Source of the DNA: Takakia lepidozioides
Lineage: Eukaryota > Streptophyta > Takakiopsida > Takakiales > Takakiaceae
NCBI GenBank assembly: GCA_030704615.1
Contig: CM060733.1
Location: forward strand, 34,846,001 to 34,910,000
Direction: 5' to 3'
Length of the DNA stretch: 64,000 nucleotides
Shown: piece after piece, positions 20,232 to 32,195 of the stretch
How positions within the stretch are numbered: position 1 is the stretch's first letter
Layout: each line of letters starts with the position of its first letter
Program-made: the position numbers and the translations under genes
Notes under the pieces: generated by a model
Seen by the model: only the letters and a program-made list of their open reading frames with translations
Databases searched by the model: none
Told to the model about the DNA's origin: nothing

Positions 20232-23200
20232 TCATGAAGGACTCCGTGTGCGAGCTCGAGTCCTGTCACTGGTTGACGGAGATGATTGAGCACTACCTGG
20301 AAATGTCTGACCCTCCTTTGGCTGATAACGAGGTAACCTCTCAGACATAGGAGATCCCCGTCGTTTCTTCTCTGCCATCTGAAGTGCATAGTCCTCTGCC
20401 ATGTCAAAAGAGTCCGCTGAATAAACAGTAGTATCAGAATCCTCGTCTCCCCTTAGGTGTTTTAACGGCCGAACTTTAAGTGGAATCTTGTGTGGCATAC
20501 AATGTGGTCCGACCATATCTGGAAGTTTAAATTGTACAACTTGCTGTAAGCGCTGGCAAGCAAAATTAGTGAACGTCCTCAATTCCTTATCTGTATAGGT
20601 AAGAGGTGTGCCAATGACTTTGGAATAGTGTAAGTATTTCCATGCATCATGTCCCTTAAAGAAAATATCCTCAGGGCCGAATTTCTGTGTTGTTAAATTG
20701 TTCCAAGCCGAATGAAACCATGAACGAAGTTGGGAATCCTTCTGCATCATAACTTTTGCATCATATAGGTACATATAAGGTGGCACTGAAGGTAAGACCC
20801 AATGATCCCCACTGGAATAACTCAGAAATCGGGATTGGTCTTGGTATAAATGTACCCATGTATAACTTGGAAGGCAATTAATTCCTTCAACATGGACCTG
20901 CTTCAGACCAGTACCTCGCAAAGTGATGATCTTCAATGGATCGATTGTTCGGAAGAACCTTAGTCCTAGTTGCCACTGGCAGCCAAATGCGCATGATCTG
21001 GTAGTAATGTGCCAACGATTGCGGAGGACTAAATTCCTTCCAAGCCAAATCCAACACAATGGGAATTTGGTTGAAGGGCATAATCATAGCCCGACTGAAC
21101 TCCCATGCAGCAGAAGTCTTAGGTGGGTTAAAAGCAGCATCTCCCCATACCTCAGGCTGTGGTGTGGCTGTAGTAACTTGCACAGTCACTTGCTGTGGTA
21201 TTGGTACTACTAGCCCTTCTACCACTGGCATCTCCTGCACCCCTTGCGAAGAAGACTGAAAAATTAGAGTCCTGGCATGTAAATAAGTAGCCATCAGCTG
21301 CTCCTCAGGTACAAAGACTCTTTTGTCAATATTTGAACTCAGGTCATCCACCTGAGTCTGCAGGCCTTCTACATCCTCTTGTAGCTCCGCTATCCTACTA
21401 TAGACATTGTCTATAGTAATTGTGGCAATGTTATGCACCTGCAGTCTGAGCTCATTCATCTCGCCCTGGGTGAGCTTCCGTGGTGCTTTGCCTTCCACCG
21501 GCCCTTGTGCTAACCAGACTGCATAAGGTGGTTATCCACCAAGTCGTGTGTGGCACCCCTGAGAGTCTGCTCCTCCATGAGTCTGTACACATCTAACTAC
21601 TGCTGTAAAGCCTCCATGCGCTTTGCATGAGGTTCAACTAGACTCGCATAGGCAGCAGCCAGATTATTGGCTTCCTTCCAAGCCTTGTTAGCCACAGAGA
21701 GTTCATTTCTATTGACCATGACTGTTTGTTGCAACTCCAGGATGTACCTCTCCTGGTCAGCCTCAACCTGTCTGTATTGTTTGAAAGTATTCTCATTGCG
21801 ACAGATTGTATTCTTCATATCAACAATGAGTTTCGCTTGCTCTATTATCTCTGCTTTTGCCTTCATACATCTCTCCTCTTGTCTGTTAACTTCTAATGCA
21901 ATTTGCTCAAGAGTAGTTGTGAGTGTAGCACATTGTATGGTCATCTTCTCATGTACTACCTGCAACTCTGTATGTAGTACATTCATTTCTTGCAACTTGT
22001 CCTCATGCTTCACTTGCATTTGATATAACTGTTGCTTATGTGCTTCATGCAACTGGTCCTGCTCGAGGCCTGCTTCAATCAAATGTCCCTTGGCCAACTG
22101 CAAAGCAGCCTTTGTGTCCTCCAACTCTTGCTGTAACTTGAGATTGACCTCCTCATCTACCTTGTTAGTACACTTAGTGGCAATTCGAGACTCAAACTCC
22201 TTCTTGAGTTCCTCCCTCAAAGCTGCCAATTGGGTAGATGGAACATGGGATTTCACTTAAGTGCCCAACAAATTAAGTGTTCTGCTTATGGAACTCATAA
22301 GCATGGCCTGCTGAGGGTCATCATGGTGAACTTGCTGCTGTTCTCCCTGATCCTCCACAGTGTGATGCCTCATCAACCATTCAGGCCATTGCCCCACCAG
22401 ATTCTCTTCCTGAACCACCTCATCCTCCACAGGTGCTACAGTGTCTTGATATTCTACCCCTGGTACCTCCATCACAAGTGTGGGTATTACATACACAGCA
22501 GGGTTTTCCCTTGACAACCGCTGCACCTCTGGAACCACTGATTCCCTTACCAAGCCAGAGTTTTCATAGAGAAGGTCACCCTTCTCAATTTCGGCCACGA
22601 CCTGCTCTGTAGTGGGAATGTCCAACCTTTCTCCTTCCAGAGCAATTGGGGGTGATGTCACAGCATGTACTAACTATGGAACCTCTAAAACAATTGAGTC
22701 AATTGGTTGTGGTGGCTGTGGTATCAAATTGACTTCCTCTTCCCTCTCCAAAGGCCGTGCTTCCAATAATAACAGCCTTCTGTGCTGTTGTGCCCCATCC
22801 TCAAGTATGCAAGAATCAAGAATTATTTGGGCAATGACTGGACCAGACACAATGATCGGAGACTTAGCAGCGGTGCCCTGTAACCTCTTCATCTCGTCCA
22901 CCAGTCCATTGTACATTAACTCTGCCCAAACGACATCCTCTCCCCTCAAAGCTTTCAAGATCTCCTCTGTGAATGACCTGCTCAAATATTGTTGGTTTTG
23001 TTTCATGGCAAACAGAACGTTCAATATTTGGCCAACTTCCCTAAGCCCTGGGTACTCGGCTTTGGTACAAGCGTAACCTTGAGTTTTAAAGAAACTCCCT
23101 TCTTGGAACAAATTCCCTATCTGCAATCTTGCCCTGTGCTCATCCACATCCACATGACCTGATGGCAAATCAAACAATTGCTGCAGGTACTGGGGAGTAA

Positions 23201-23885
23201 TTTCTATATCTACTCCCCTCACCTAAGTAACTCCCATCCGAGGCTCAAAGTTCTGAAGAAATTGAATTATATACTGCCGATGATGCAAGGACCAGTCCTT
23301 GCGTAGCAGCCCCTCCAATCGCACTCCCTTAGCAGCTGTACTGCCTGCGGTGCTGCAATTGTTTGCTTCTGCAGAATTGTGGTGCTCTTCACCCTGATAT
23401 CCTCCATTCCCCTCACTCTCTTCATTCTAGACAAACAAAAAGGCTTTGTTTGAAACAGCTGAAGGAAAGCTTGCAGGGCACAGAGTATGAAGGTATGGTT
23501 GGCACAGAATGGAACAGGTAAGTGCGTGTAAGCCTGTGGGGCTTGCAAGTATCGAGTGAGAGAAAATTTACCCTCAATGCTTCCGTCCTTGCGCCACTGC
23601 ATGAGAAGTAAAGCGAGTGTGTAATCCGTTACATCTGCCATAGCTACAAAACTAGTGCTTTGATTGCCCCTTCCGTCAAGACCTTGGCTATTCAAAGCCA
23701 CCCCGACTCTTCCGCTCATAACACTTCCTATTTCTTGTTCTTGTTTTTTGGAGGGAACCACCTGCATGTAATTCGCACTCCTGATTGGCTGTGGACTGCT
23801 TAGGTAATTTCTTAATTCCACCCCGCTCCATGGACATTCCCACCTGGAATGTCCAGTAGGACAGCACATGTTGCATAGATTTCCT
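20232..23885 (-). pseudogene. Extra ORF block 3' of gypsy pol: zinc knuckle, mobile-domain-like and coiled-coil segments
   Basis: Read from 23,885 down. The start encodes CNMCCPTGHSRWEC, a CX2CX4HX4C zinc knuckle. Next come a region with ADVTDYTLALLL, a segment MRGVDIEITPQYLQQLFDLP resembling the plant mobile/transposon protein domain, a 220-residue coiled coil (22,256-21,597), and a C-terminal part (ARYW..., PPYMYLYDAK) ending in S/T/R-rich sequence. Segments 23,222-22,674, 22,661-22,257, 22,256-21,597 and 21,059-20,232 share one frame broken by TAG/TAA codons near 23,226, 22,674, 22,257 and 21,597; 23,869-23,267 and 21,498-20,887 need frameshifts. Same strand as pol. Tat/Ogre-type gypsy elements can carry such extra ORFs. 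Non-functional here. Confidence 0.6.
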
Positions 23886-24194
23886 TTTTTTGTACTCGAA
23901 AAGGGTTCCGTTACCCTTACACTGAATGCATTAATGGGCCCACAATTAGTATTAGCTGTTGTACCGGGTAGGTACTTTGACGGCCCGATTTGTCCGTTTG
24001 CATGATGAGATTTTTTTTTGCAATTGATGCAGTGCGGTGTGCCACGCCTTAGTGGTCACGTGTCCGTTTCAAAACATGCCCCCGACTTCCCCTCTCCGCG
24101 TGGCATATTCTCCAAGTTTGACTTCCAAACTTCATCTTCACTCGATGACCACTTTTCTAACGTTAATTCGCGTCCACCTGTCACTGACCCTATG
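23886..24194. other. Gene-free spacer between extra ORFs and minisatellite
   Basis: No supported coding frame. Poly-T and poly-A tracts occur near 24,010. Possible untranslated spacer of the retroelement. Confidence 0.35.
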
Positions 24195-24416
24195 GACTGT
24201 GTAATCTGTATGGGCTGTGTTGGGCTGTGACAGGCTGTGTGGCACTGTGGTGGGCTGTGCTAGGCTGTGTCACGCTGTGATGGGCTGTGATAAGCTGTGT
24301 GACACTGTGATGGGCTGTGATAAGCTGTGTCACGCTGTGATGGGCTGTGATAGGCTGTGTCACGCTGTGATGGGCTGTGTCACGCTGTGATGGGCTGTGA
24401 TAGGCTGTGTGACACT
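24195..24416. repeat. GGCTGTG minisatellite at the 3' end of gypsy pol
   Basis: About 15 imperfect units combining GGCTGTGA(T/C)(A/G)(G/A) and CTGTGTCACGCTGTG. It is read through by the end of the integrase frame (HHSVTQPITA repeated), so the pol C-terminus has expanded into, or been captured by, the tandem repeat. Confidence 0.9.
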
Positions 24417-26373
24417 TGTACTTCCCGCCTTGGTCATACACGCTCGGCTTAACGACAAGTGCTCCATACTCCGTTGGTATCACTGGCGCAGCCCGTGACT
24501 GCTTTTGCGTTTCAACATGCAAATTGTGCTGCAATGGTTTGTCATGGATACCACTGTACCCCTTCAACTTATTGGCATTGACTCTTCCCAGCATCTCTTT
24601 GTTAATGGTTTGTAACATGGCGGTGTTGTTATCATACATCTTCTGTATGACATAATGTCCTTTCCATGGTGATTTAAGCTTAGAAGCTTTAATCTTCCCC
24701 TTCTTCTGCAACCAGAGAACCAAATCTCCCGTCTTAAAAATCTTTAATTTGCCTTCATCAAACTGTTCCTTCCTCTTCATCTGAATTCTGGTCATGTTAT
24801 CAGCTGCATCAGCACGTACTTCTTCCACATGGTATAATTCATGTTTCCTGACCTTAATTGAATCTTCCAATTCCATTCTCTTTCCCCATTCAGTTCTCAT
24901 GGTAGGTAACAAGAATTCCACTGGAAGTAAAGCTTCCATACCATAAACTAATTGGAATGGTGTATACTTATGAAGTCATGTATGACCACAAAGCTGTCAA
25001 CAGCTTTGTATCCCAATCCGTTCTGTTTGCATTGACTATCTTAGCCAAGATAGTACATAGTATTTTGTTGGTAGCCTCTGCCTGCCCATTACCCTGTGGG
25101 TAATATGTTGTACTTTTCCTATGCACAATCATGAACTCTTTAGTCAATAGTTCAATGGTCTCATTAATGAAGTGACTTCCCTGGTCACTGATAAATTCCA
25201 GGGGACAGCCAAATCGTGTAAGTATGTTCTCATACAGGAACCTTGTTGTGGACTTGGTTGTGTTGTCCCTCAGAGCTTTAGCTTCCACCCACTTCGTAGT
25301 ATAATCAGTGGCTGTAATTATGTACTTGTTCTGTGTATTCTTGGCTGGTGGGTTAATTGGTCCAACAAAGTCTAGTCCCCATTTCTGAAATGGTTCAGTA
25401 GGCATCGTAGGATGCAAAGCCATCTTCCTAGATCTCTGCAAAGGTCCTAGCCTCTGACATTCATCACAACTCTGACAATACTTGTGCACATCTTTGAACA
25501 AAGTAGGCCACCAGTAACCTGCAAGTAGTATCTTCCTACTGGTAGTCTCTTCTCCAAAATGTCCTCCAGCCACTCCTTTATGAACTTCCTCCAAAACTTT
25601 ATTTACTTCATGGTGGTACAAACATCGTTTAAGTACTCCATCAGGTCCTAGCTTATATATTCTGCCCCCTACCATAGTATAAGGTAAAGCCTTGATAGTG
25701 ATTCTCTTCCTCTGCTCCTTACCATAACTAGGTGGGCACTGACCATGAGTAAGGTAGTATCTGATTGGCCACTGCCAATCTAACCATTCATCTGCACTTC
25801 CCTGCACCTCCATTGCAAATAAACTCGCATCAGGTAATTGGTCGTCTACTCCTGTGGCGGGCTCTCCTGTTGTTAGGCGTGACAAATGATCTACCACAAG
25901 ATGCAAACGGCCAAGCTTGTAAACAGCTTCGAACTCAAACTCGTGCAAGATTATTAACCACCTTGCTATCCTTCCACTTATCAAAGGTTTGTTCACCAGA
26001 TATATCAGAGCCTGGTGATCCACATAAAACATAAACTTTCTTCCCAATAGGTAATGCCTGAATTTCTTGACTGCATAAATCATTGCCAGTGCTTCTCTTT
26101 CAGTTGTGCTATAGTTCCTTTCAGCACTGTTCATCAACCTGCTAGCATAGTACACAGGTGAATCTATATTTCTGTAACATTTTGGGCTAACACCGCTCCC
26201 AACGCTTCCCCTGAGGCATCACAGTGAACATGAAATACTACATGCCAGTGAGGGTTAATCAGCACAGGTGTAGTTGTTACTGACAATGTAAGTTCCTCAA
26301 AAGCCTGTTGACATTCAGCTGTCCATGCAAACACTGCATCTTTCTTCAAAAGCTTGCTCAATGGGAGGTTTGC
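24417..26373 (-). pseudogene. Ty3/gypsy pol: RNase H and integrase
   Basis: From 26,373 down: RT connection and RNase H start ([25 protein letters not shown]), RNase H ([22 protein letters not shown], read as two parts; YVDHQAL), then integrase with the HHCC finger (H-x3-H, CQSCDEC), the catalytic core ([44 protein letters not shown]) and a C-terminal domain (TGDLVLW, SPWKGHYVI). D, D and E of the core are present. Frame breaks lie near 26,160 and 24,955, where about eight bases around the usual AYRT/TPFQLVYG segment are missing. The RT is absent: at 26,373 the element is cut by the MULE-like terminus, and no continuation appears beyond the N gap. Confidence 0.85.
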
Positions 26374-26450
26374 TATTTCATGAGCATGAGCGGCATGAGC
26401 GGCATGAGCAGAGTAGTAAGACAATCGATTTTCATGAGCAGAAGTACAAA
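26373..26450. mobile_element. Left terminus of the second MULE-like element
   Basis: Begins TGCTATTTCATGAGC followed by GGCATGAGC repeats and CAGAGTAGTAAG. It is the inverted counterpart of 14,341-14,427. It interrupts the gypsy pol frame just before LPLSKLLKKD. Confidence 0.7.
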
Positions 26451-26614
26451 TTTCGAAAATAAAAAACAATAAAAAACAATAAAAAAACAATAATTTAATG
26501 CAATGTGTCAGGAAAAACAAATATATTATTCGGCCCCTTGAAGGGAAAATTGCAGTTTTGACAGTTGTGCTCATGATATTTTGTCTTCCGCTCATGCCAA
26601 TTCCCAGCGACATG

Positions 26615-27056
26615 TGCAAATATGGCGCCGAATTTCGCGGTAATAGGGTCCGTAACCTGAAAAAACGGCAACGTATTTCGCGGTAATAGGTCTCTCTGGC
26701 GAAAAATGGTGCCGAATTCCGCGGCTATAGGTCCCCTCATGACAGGTAATTTGGCGCCATTTTTCCAGTGCATGTTCGGACTTAGCCAGTTTTCGGCGCA
26801 AAATAGGGAAATTCGGCGCCATTTTTCCAGACACTGTACCAGTGCATGTTGGGACTTAGCCAGTTTTCGGCCCAAAAAAGAGAAATTCGGCGCCATTTTT
26901 CCAGACACGGTACTAGTGCATGTTGGGACTTAGCCAATTTTCGGCCCAAAAAAGAGAAATTCGGCGCCATTTTCCTAGACACAAGTACCAGTGCATGTTG
27001 GGACTTAGCCAGTTTTCGGCCCCAAAAAGAGAAATTCGGCGCCATTTTTCCAGAAA
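26615..27056. repeat. Tandem 74-bp repeat centred on GGCGCC beside MULE copy 2
   Basis: GGCGCC dyads at 26,753, 26,815, 26,889, 26,963 and 27,038, within units carrying AGAAATTCGGCGCCATTTTT, CCAGTGCATGTTGGGACTTA and GCCAGTTTTCGGCCC. Three looser dyads (26,623 to 26,730) carry GGCGCC or GGTGCC next to CGCGG(T/C)(A/T)ATAGG. They look like a derived form of the palindrome of the left array, again next to a transposase. Confidence 0.9.
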
Positions 27057-28626
27057 TGGCCCCACAACTGCTTCTGTTGGATCTCAGTTTGAATGGAATA
27101 TTGCCTCATTCCAGGAGTTTTGGGGTGCATTTCATTACACTGCAAAAAAAAGTCTGATACAGCAAAATGCAATTGAAAATATCCATATGGAGGATTCCCT
27201 TTGCCCCATCAATGATTTCTGGAATCCCTAAGGAGGAGTTTGTGCAGCTCGTTCACGCTCAACGCCGGTGCATGAATAAAGTCATCAATAGTCACGTTCA
27301 TCCTCAACCTCTTTAGGTAAATGTAATACAGATGCTTGCACGGATAATACTTGGAACCCTTCTTTGCTTCCATCAACGAGAAGTCCGTACAATTGCAAGT
27401 CGGCTCCACTCCAATCGTAATTGTGTATACATCGTTGCGTACAGCCGAGCCGGCCGTTGCCATCCGATACACACGCCCAAGGCCGGGTGGGGGTACGTCC
27501 ATGGAGCTCTGAATAGTGCAAGCCATCCCAAGAGCATTGGCAATCCGAGTCTCATTCAACTTGTTGGGAGGGTGTCGTCTCTTCACTCTTCGAATCGCAT
27601 TGTGGGATGTGCAGAATTGTCCAATCCGTCTCTACTGGACCGAGCAGTCTGCAATGGCTGGGTCTGAGGAACCGGAAATGCGTGGGCCGGGATGTCTGTG
27701 CGTTGCACCATTCGAAATCCTGCTGCAGATAGAGCATCCGCCTCATTCTGAGAGAGGCTGCAACCCGGTGCAACAGGCCAGACGCCCGGAGGCTCCGGCA
27801 TTCCCTGAATCCCGTACTTGGGCTTGCCAAATACACAGGTCATTATATCGTGCCTACAGAACCAAAATGTCTGCGTTGTGGCGTGAGCAAATGTGGGAGT
27901 CAAAAATCTGCCGCTGAAACAAGGTGCAGGTACAGCACCGTGTGAGTTCCTCCGAATCATCTCACCACAGCGTGCTCTCGTATCCACCCGGATGGACGCA
28001 GCACTTCCCTCGAAATGCCGGCAATGTCCTCGCAATTCTCCACTGTGACTCCGACACTCTTGTCTCCATAATGGGAATGTTGTACTGCTTTACTACAGAT
28101 GGCTCGTTATGTTGCCGGGGCACGCGCCCTGTGCTCAAAGGAGATGACGATCTTGAACGTGCAGGACTTGCGGTGCTCGACGAGACCTCCTCGGGCAACA
28201 TCACGGACCACGAGGGAGCGTGCGAATATTCTTGTCAGCTCGCCATGAATCCTCTTCTCCGCCAGGTGCCTCGTCAAGTCTTCGTCTCACTGGACGGGTA
28301 TGAACATCTCCTTCCAGATGTTGGCCTCTTCGCAGCAATGGCGTGTCCCGAAGGCCCTCTCGCAAGGCCGCCGCCCACTTCCGAGGATTCTTCGATCTAG
28401 AGGCAGTCCGCATCAGCATTTCCTGCCTGTCCGGCCCCAAGCCCCACTGTTTCCCTTTCAAGAACTCGTTGTACCTGCATTGCTGCATAATTGACCTCAC
28501 AATGTTCTCCGTTGTGGCAGTGAGGATGTCCACCAGATGCGCTGCAGAGGAGGCATGCCAGGAAGAGTGCACTGATTCGGCCATGTTTGTCGTGGGCATG
28601 TCGGTGTCGGAGTCGAGACACATTTC

Positions 28627-28712
28627 CTGCACAAGCACATGTTCAGGTTACAAGCAAGTTACAAATATGGCCAAGAATAATATTCAACGGGACGCGAATT
28701 CGTGCAACTCAC
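28627..28712 (-). other. Intron in MULE-like transposase copy 2
   Basis: On the minus strand it starts GTGAGT and ends TGTGCAG, joining YMRE to EMCLDSDTDMP. Same site as the intron in copy 1. Confidence 0.85.
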
Positions 28713-29825
28713 CTCCCGCATATAGTCGCCGAACTGGAGGAAACGATAATGCCACCATGCTAGCCAACTGACCATTGCTCCCTCGTCTGATTTCCTTACA
28801 GCACCTGACGATGTCCACCAAGCCCGTATGCATGCAAACTGTGTCTCTGCATCATCCAAGGTGGGAGCGCGCTTCCACGCAAGGCACATGGAACGGTGCT
28901 CCTCTCTGAAATCTGGCGCCACGAGCCTGGTTGTGTACTGCGAAAGGCTCTGCAGAAAATGGAATCCACAAGATCTCTCCTTGCCTTCCATGGGAACATT
29001 GGGGTCTTGCCCGTACACCCTTCGGATGGCAGCCCAATTTGCTTGTGCGTTGTCCGCCATGAAACCACGGAAATTGGGAGGGGGCAATCCCGCCTTGGCC
29101 ATCTGTTCGTTTATTCCCTGCCAAAGAAGCATCTCCGATTGTGTGTCCTCTCCTTTCATCTCACAAATAGCAATTGTCATTAGCATCCTGCAGTGGGTGT
29201 CGTAGACATGTGCACCCATTGTCACCCACTGGTGATTTGTAATTCGCTTGATATGGTCGAACATGACCCAACTGTTTGACAAGTTCCCACTCGTCATCCT
29301 GTCGACCAGTTCGACGCCGCTGCCAGGTCCACACGTGGACATTTTGAATACGAAACAACGATCTGCCTCAGTCCCTTGTCCTGAAAACCTACTTCCATGA
29401 ATGTAGTCATATCCACATCGTCGCTTCACCTCCAGAATGGAGTGCATATCCGAGCCACGCCCAATTTTCTGTTTGCATGAGACAATGTGGTTTTGGACAT
29501 TCGGTGAACATACGTGGGACACCGACTCCAGCAATGCCTCCATTTCCTTCTCGTCGAGAGGAACTCTATCGGAGCCGTCTTCCGACATAATTCTGGCCAA
29601 TGCCATCTTATGGGCGGCTTGGAGCTGTATCTGTTTGGGTTTGGCACCCGGTCTCAACTTAACCTCCTCCTGAACGAGCTGCTCTGCTTCGTGGGCAGCC
29701 TCCTGCGAGTTCCCCCCGCCAATTTGTGACAATGGGAACCAACGTGTATGCAAGCTCGGTGAGGTCAGGGAAACGGTGCAACACATAGAACTGCTTGGCA
29801 TTACAACAGACATGCAGTGTGGTGG

Positions 29826-30325
29826 NNNNNNNNNNNNNNNNNNNNNNNNNNNNNNNNNNNNNNNNNNNNNNNNNNNNNNNNNNNNNNNNNNNNNNNNNNN
29901 NNNNNNNNNNNNNNNNNNNNNNNNNNNNNNNNNNNNNNNNNNNNNNNNNNNNNNNNNNNNNNNNNNNNNNNNNNNNNNNNNNNNNNNNNNNNNNNNNNNN
30001 NNNNNNNNNNNNNNNNNNNNNNNNNNNNNNNNNNNNNNNNNNNNNNNNNNNNNNNNNNNNNNNNNNNNNNNNNNNNNNNNNNNNNNNNNNNNNNNNNNNN
30101 NNNNNNNNNNNNNNNNNNNNNNNNNNNNNNNNNNNNNNNNNNNNNNNNNNNNNNNNNNNNNNNNNNNNNNNNNNNNNNNNNNNNNNNNNNNNNNNNNNNN
30201 NNNNNNNNNNNNNNNNNNNNNNNNNNNNNNNNNNNNNNNNNNNNNNNNNNNNNNNNNNNNNNNNNNNNNNNNNNNNNNNNNNNNNNNNNNNNNNNNNNNN
30301 NNNNNNNNNNNNNNNNNNNNNNNNN
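29826..30325. other. Assembly gap of 500 N
   Basis: Exactly 500 N by the coordinates, a round number suggesting a fixed-size gap. The true missing length, and the 5' end of MULE copy 2 with any cargo, are unknown. Confidence 0.95.
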
Positions 30326-32195
30326 GCAGTTTTAATTTTTTTTTTTTGAGAATGTTGTACCATACCTGATCATTAACACACATCAGAAATTTTCAGTTTT
30401 TTTCTGAAATGTTCTGAAGAGGGCTCCTTTGTAGTGACAAATTGGGGGGTCAAAATATGCCATTTTCTCTGGGCAGGCCAAAATCTCTCTTCCTAAAATT
30501 ATACAAACCAATTGGGCCGTTCAATTCTTAATCAATCCGGTTGAAGTGTCATGAGCATCCATATGAAGTCCCCAAAAACATTGGAGACCAATCAGTGAAT
30601 GCCATCGCATCTTTAGGTTCCCTGCCCAAGACTTCACATGGCACACCTATGTTATAGCCTGCAGGCCTAGGATATTTGGAGCCATAGTGAGGGCACGGGG
30701 TATGGGAGCTCCTTTGGCTACCCGGCCCTGCTTTCATGGGGGCCCACTCCACCCTCAACCCTATCAAACCCCCGGCCTAGGTTTGGCCCACTCCTCATGG
30801 GAGTTTTTCTCCAGCCGTGAGCTCTGCCGCCATTGCGGCTGCACTCCCTCTAGCCCGTCCTGCATGGTGTTGGTCGGAGCTGCCAAAGCTGTCGATTTCA
30901 GGTTAGAGCCCAGGCCTGGGAATGCCCAGACCTGCGCCATGCCCTAGCCGGGCGATCAAGGGGTTTGGGGAAGCGTGCCGCCCTAACCTTTATGGGGTAT
31001 CATTCATTCACCCTAACCTGACCGCAATTGCCATGTCAGCAACTTGGGCAGGTTAGGGGGCCAAAATGGCCTCAAAAAGTAGGCCTCCTCCCATTGGTCC
31101 TGACGCATACCCCTCCAGGCATTCTTTGTCCAGACCAATTGGCCAATGCCATATGAAGGGGGACCCGATTTTCTATCGATTGAGCCCAAAAAAAGGCCTT
31201 AACCACAGGAAGTTATGGTTGGTTAAGCAAACCCAACCGACCTAAATGGGTCGCTTCAGCACTTAAGGGTTAAGGGCGGCACATTTCAGGCCGGAGCAAA
31301 TTGAGCTTGACTGATTTTCTTTATCCAAACTAGCCTACACTATGTTCCTGAAGATACTCGTTCATCTGTGACATCGCAAAACAAGCACCCCGTAACATGT
31401 CTTCAGCCCAAGCCCCTTTCCTTATAGAGAGAGAAAGAGGGGATCGCTTGTCAATGTGCTTAACAACCCTGGAGAAAAGGGGACAGGAAGCACCCCATAC
31501 ATGCAGGAATCACTGACGTGCAAGAACCTCTGTTTCGTCGTCCAACTTTTTCCCGCGACACTCCTGTTCGATCCTGCATTTGACTGCACCCACCCTCTGC
31601 TTGATGATTTGATGGATCAATGCATAGGACTGCTTCAATGGAAATGCATAGACCAAAAAGTAAACTTCGCTGCTTCTTTCATTGCTAATTGTAAGGTGGT
31701 GATCTGTCTAGGGAACTTGCTTCTCCCGTGTTCCTTGTAGAGCAAGGTCCAGAGTGTTGGGGGTACGTCTATGATCACAAGGGGTATCCTCCTTCACTCA
31801 GGGATTGCTGCACCCCAGTAGGTCAGTGGAATCATCACAAGGAGCAAAGGAAAGCAGAAACAGCCATGTTCAAAACTCTGAAATGGCATACTTGATGGGC
31901 ACTACAAGATTTCAGCTGCCAGGCTTTCCATGGACAAAACCCCTGTGCAAAACCTTAAACAAACCGTAGCATTACAAAAGGATCTAGGTGGTGTAACATC
32001 GGTGAGCATGGTTGCTTTTACTTGTTAACAACACAGCATGCCTTGATTTCCACTGGAAATTGCATCAATGCTCCAGACAACAGGTTTGAACTGAGGTATC
32101 ACCGAAATGAGTGGGCATGTATAGAACATGTAATATTTGTCCCAAAACCATAAGTTCAGCCCTGCATTTCAGGAATTTCATGTAGGCAGTCCAGA
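30326..32195. other. Gene-free interval
   Basis: No coding frame or known element is supported over 1.9 kb. The part 30,690-31,250 is G/C-rich with short CCCTAACC/GGTTAGG words but is not an array. The frame at 31,456-31,740 has no recognisable features. The copy-2 terminus expected to the right of the gap (GCTCATG repeats ending AAATAGCA) is not seen here. Confidence 0.4.

Larger units (their letters stand above)
27209..30383 (-). pseudogene. MULE-like transposase, copy 2 (interrupted by assembly gap)
   Basis: Read from the gap downward: HxH remnant (VPIVTNW) frameshifted near 29,730, then EEVKLRPGAKPKQIQL, the DDE-like core (GFMADNAQANWAAIR, CGFHFLQSL), and SWLAWWHYRFLQFGDYMRE. A GT-AG intron (28,627-28,712) is followed by DTDMPTTNMAESVHSSW and a SWIM finger CNCTDF...CKHLYYIYLKRL, which is intact here. 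Frame changes lie near 28,205, 28,030 and 27,585. It is very similar to copy 1, and comparing the two defines which indels are private. The part upstream of 29,826 is N, so the start is unknown; the apparent open frame across the Ns up to 30,383 is meaningless. Confidence 0.75.

Noticed and set aside
26164-26619. Gypsy pol frame extended upstream of 26,373
   Set aside because: The frame upstream encodes the MULE-like terminus (HAAHAAHAHE) and AT-rich sequence, not reverse transcriptase.
28659-30383. Long frames spanning the N run
   Set aside because: Frames across Ns are artefacts; only the part below 29,826 is sequence, and that is the transposase.
30690-31060. CCCTAACC words as interstitial telomere repeat
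   Set aside because: The words are isolated, not tandem, and the plant telomere unit (TTTAGGG) is not repeated here.
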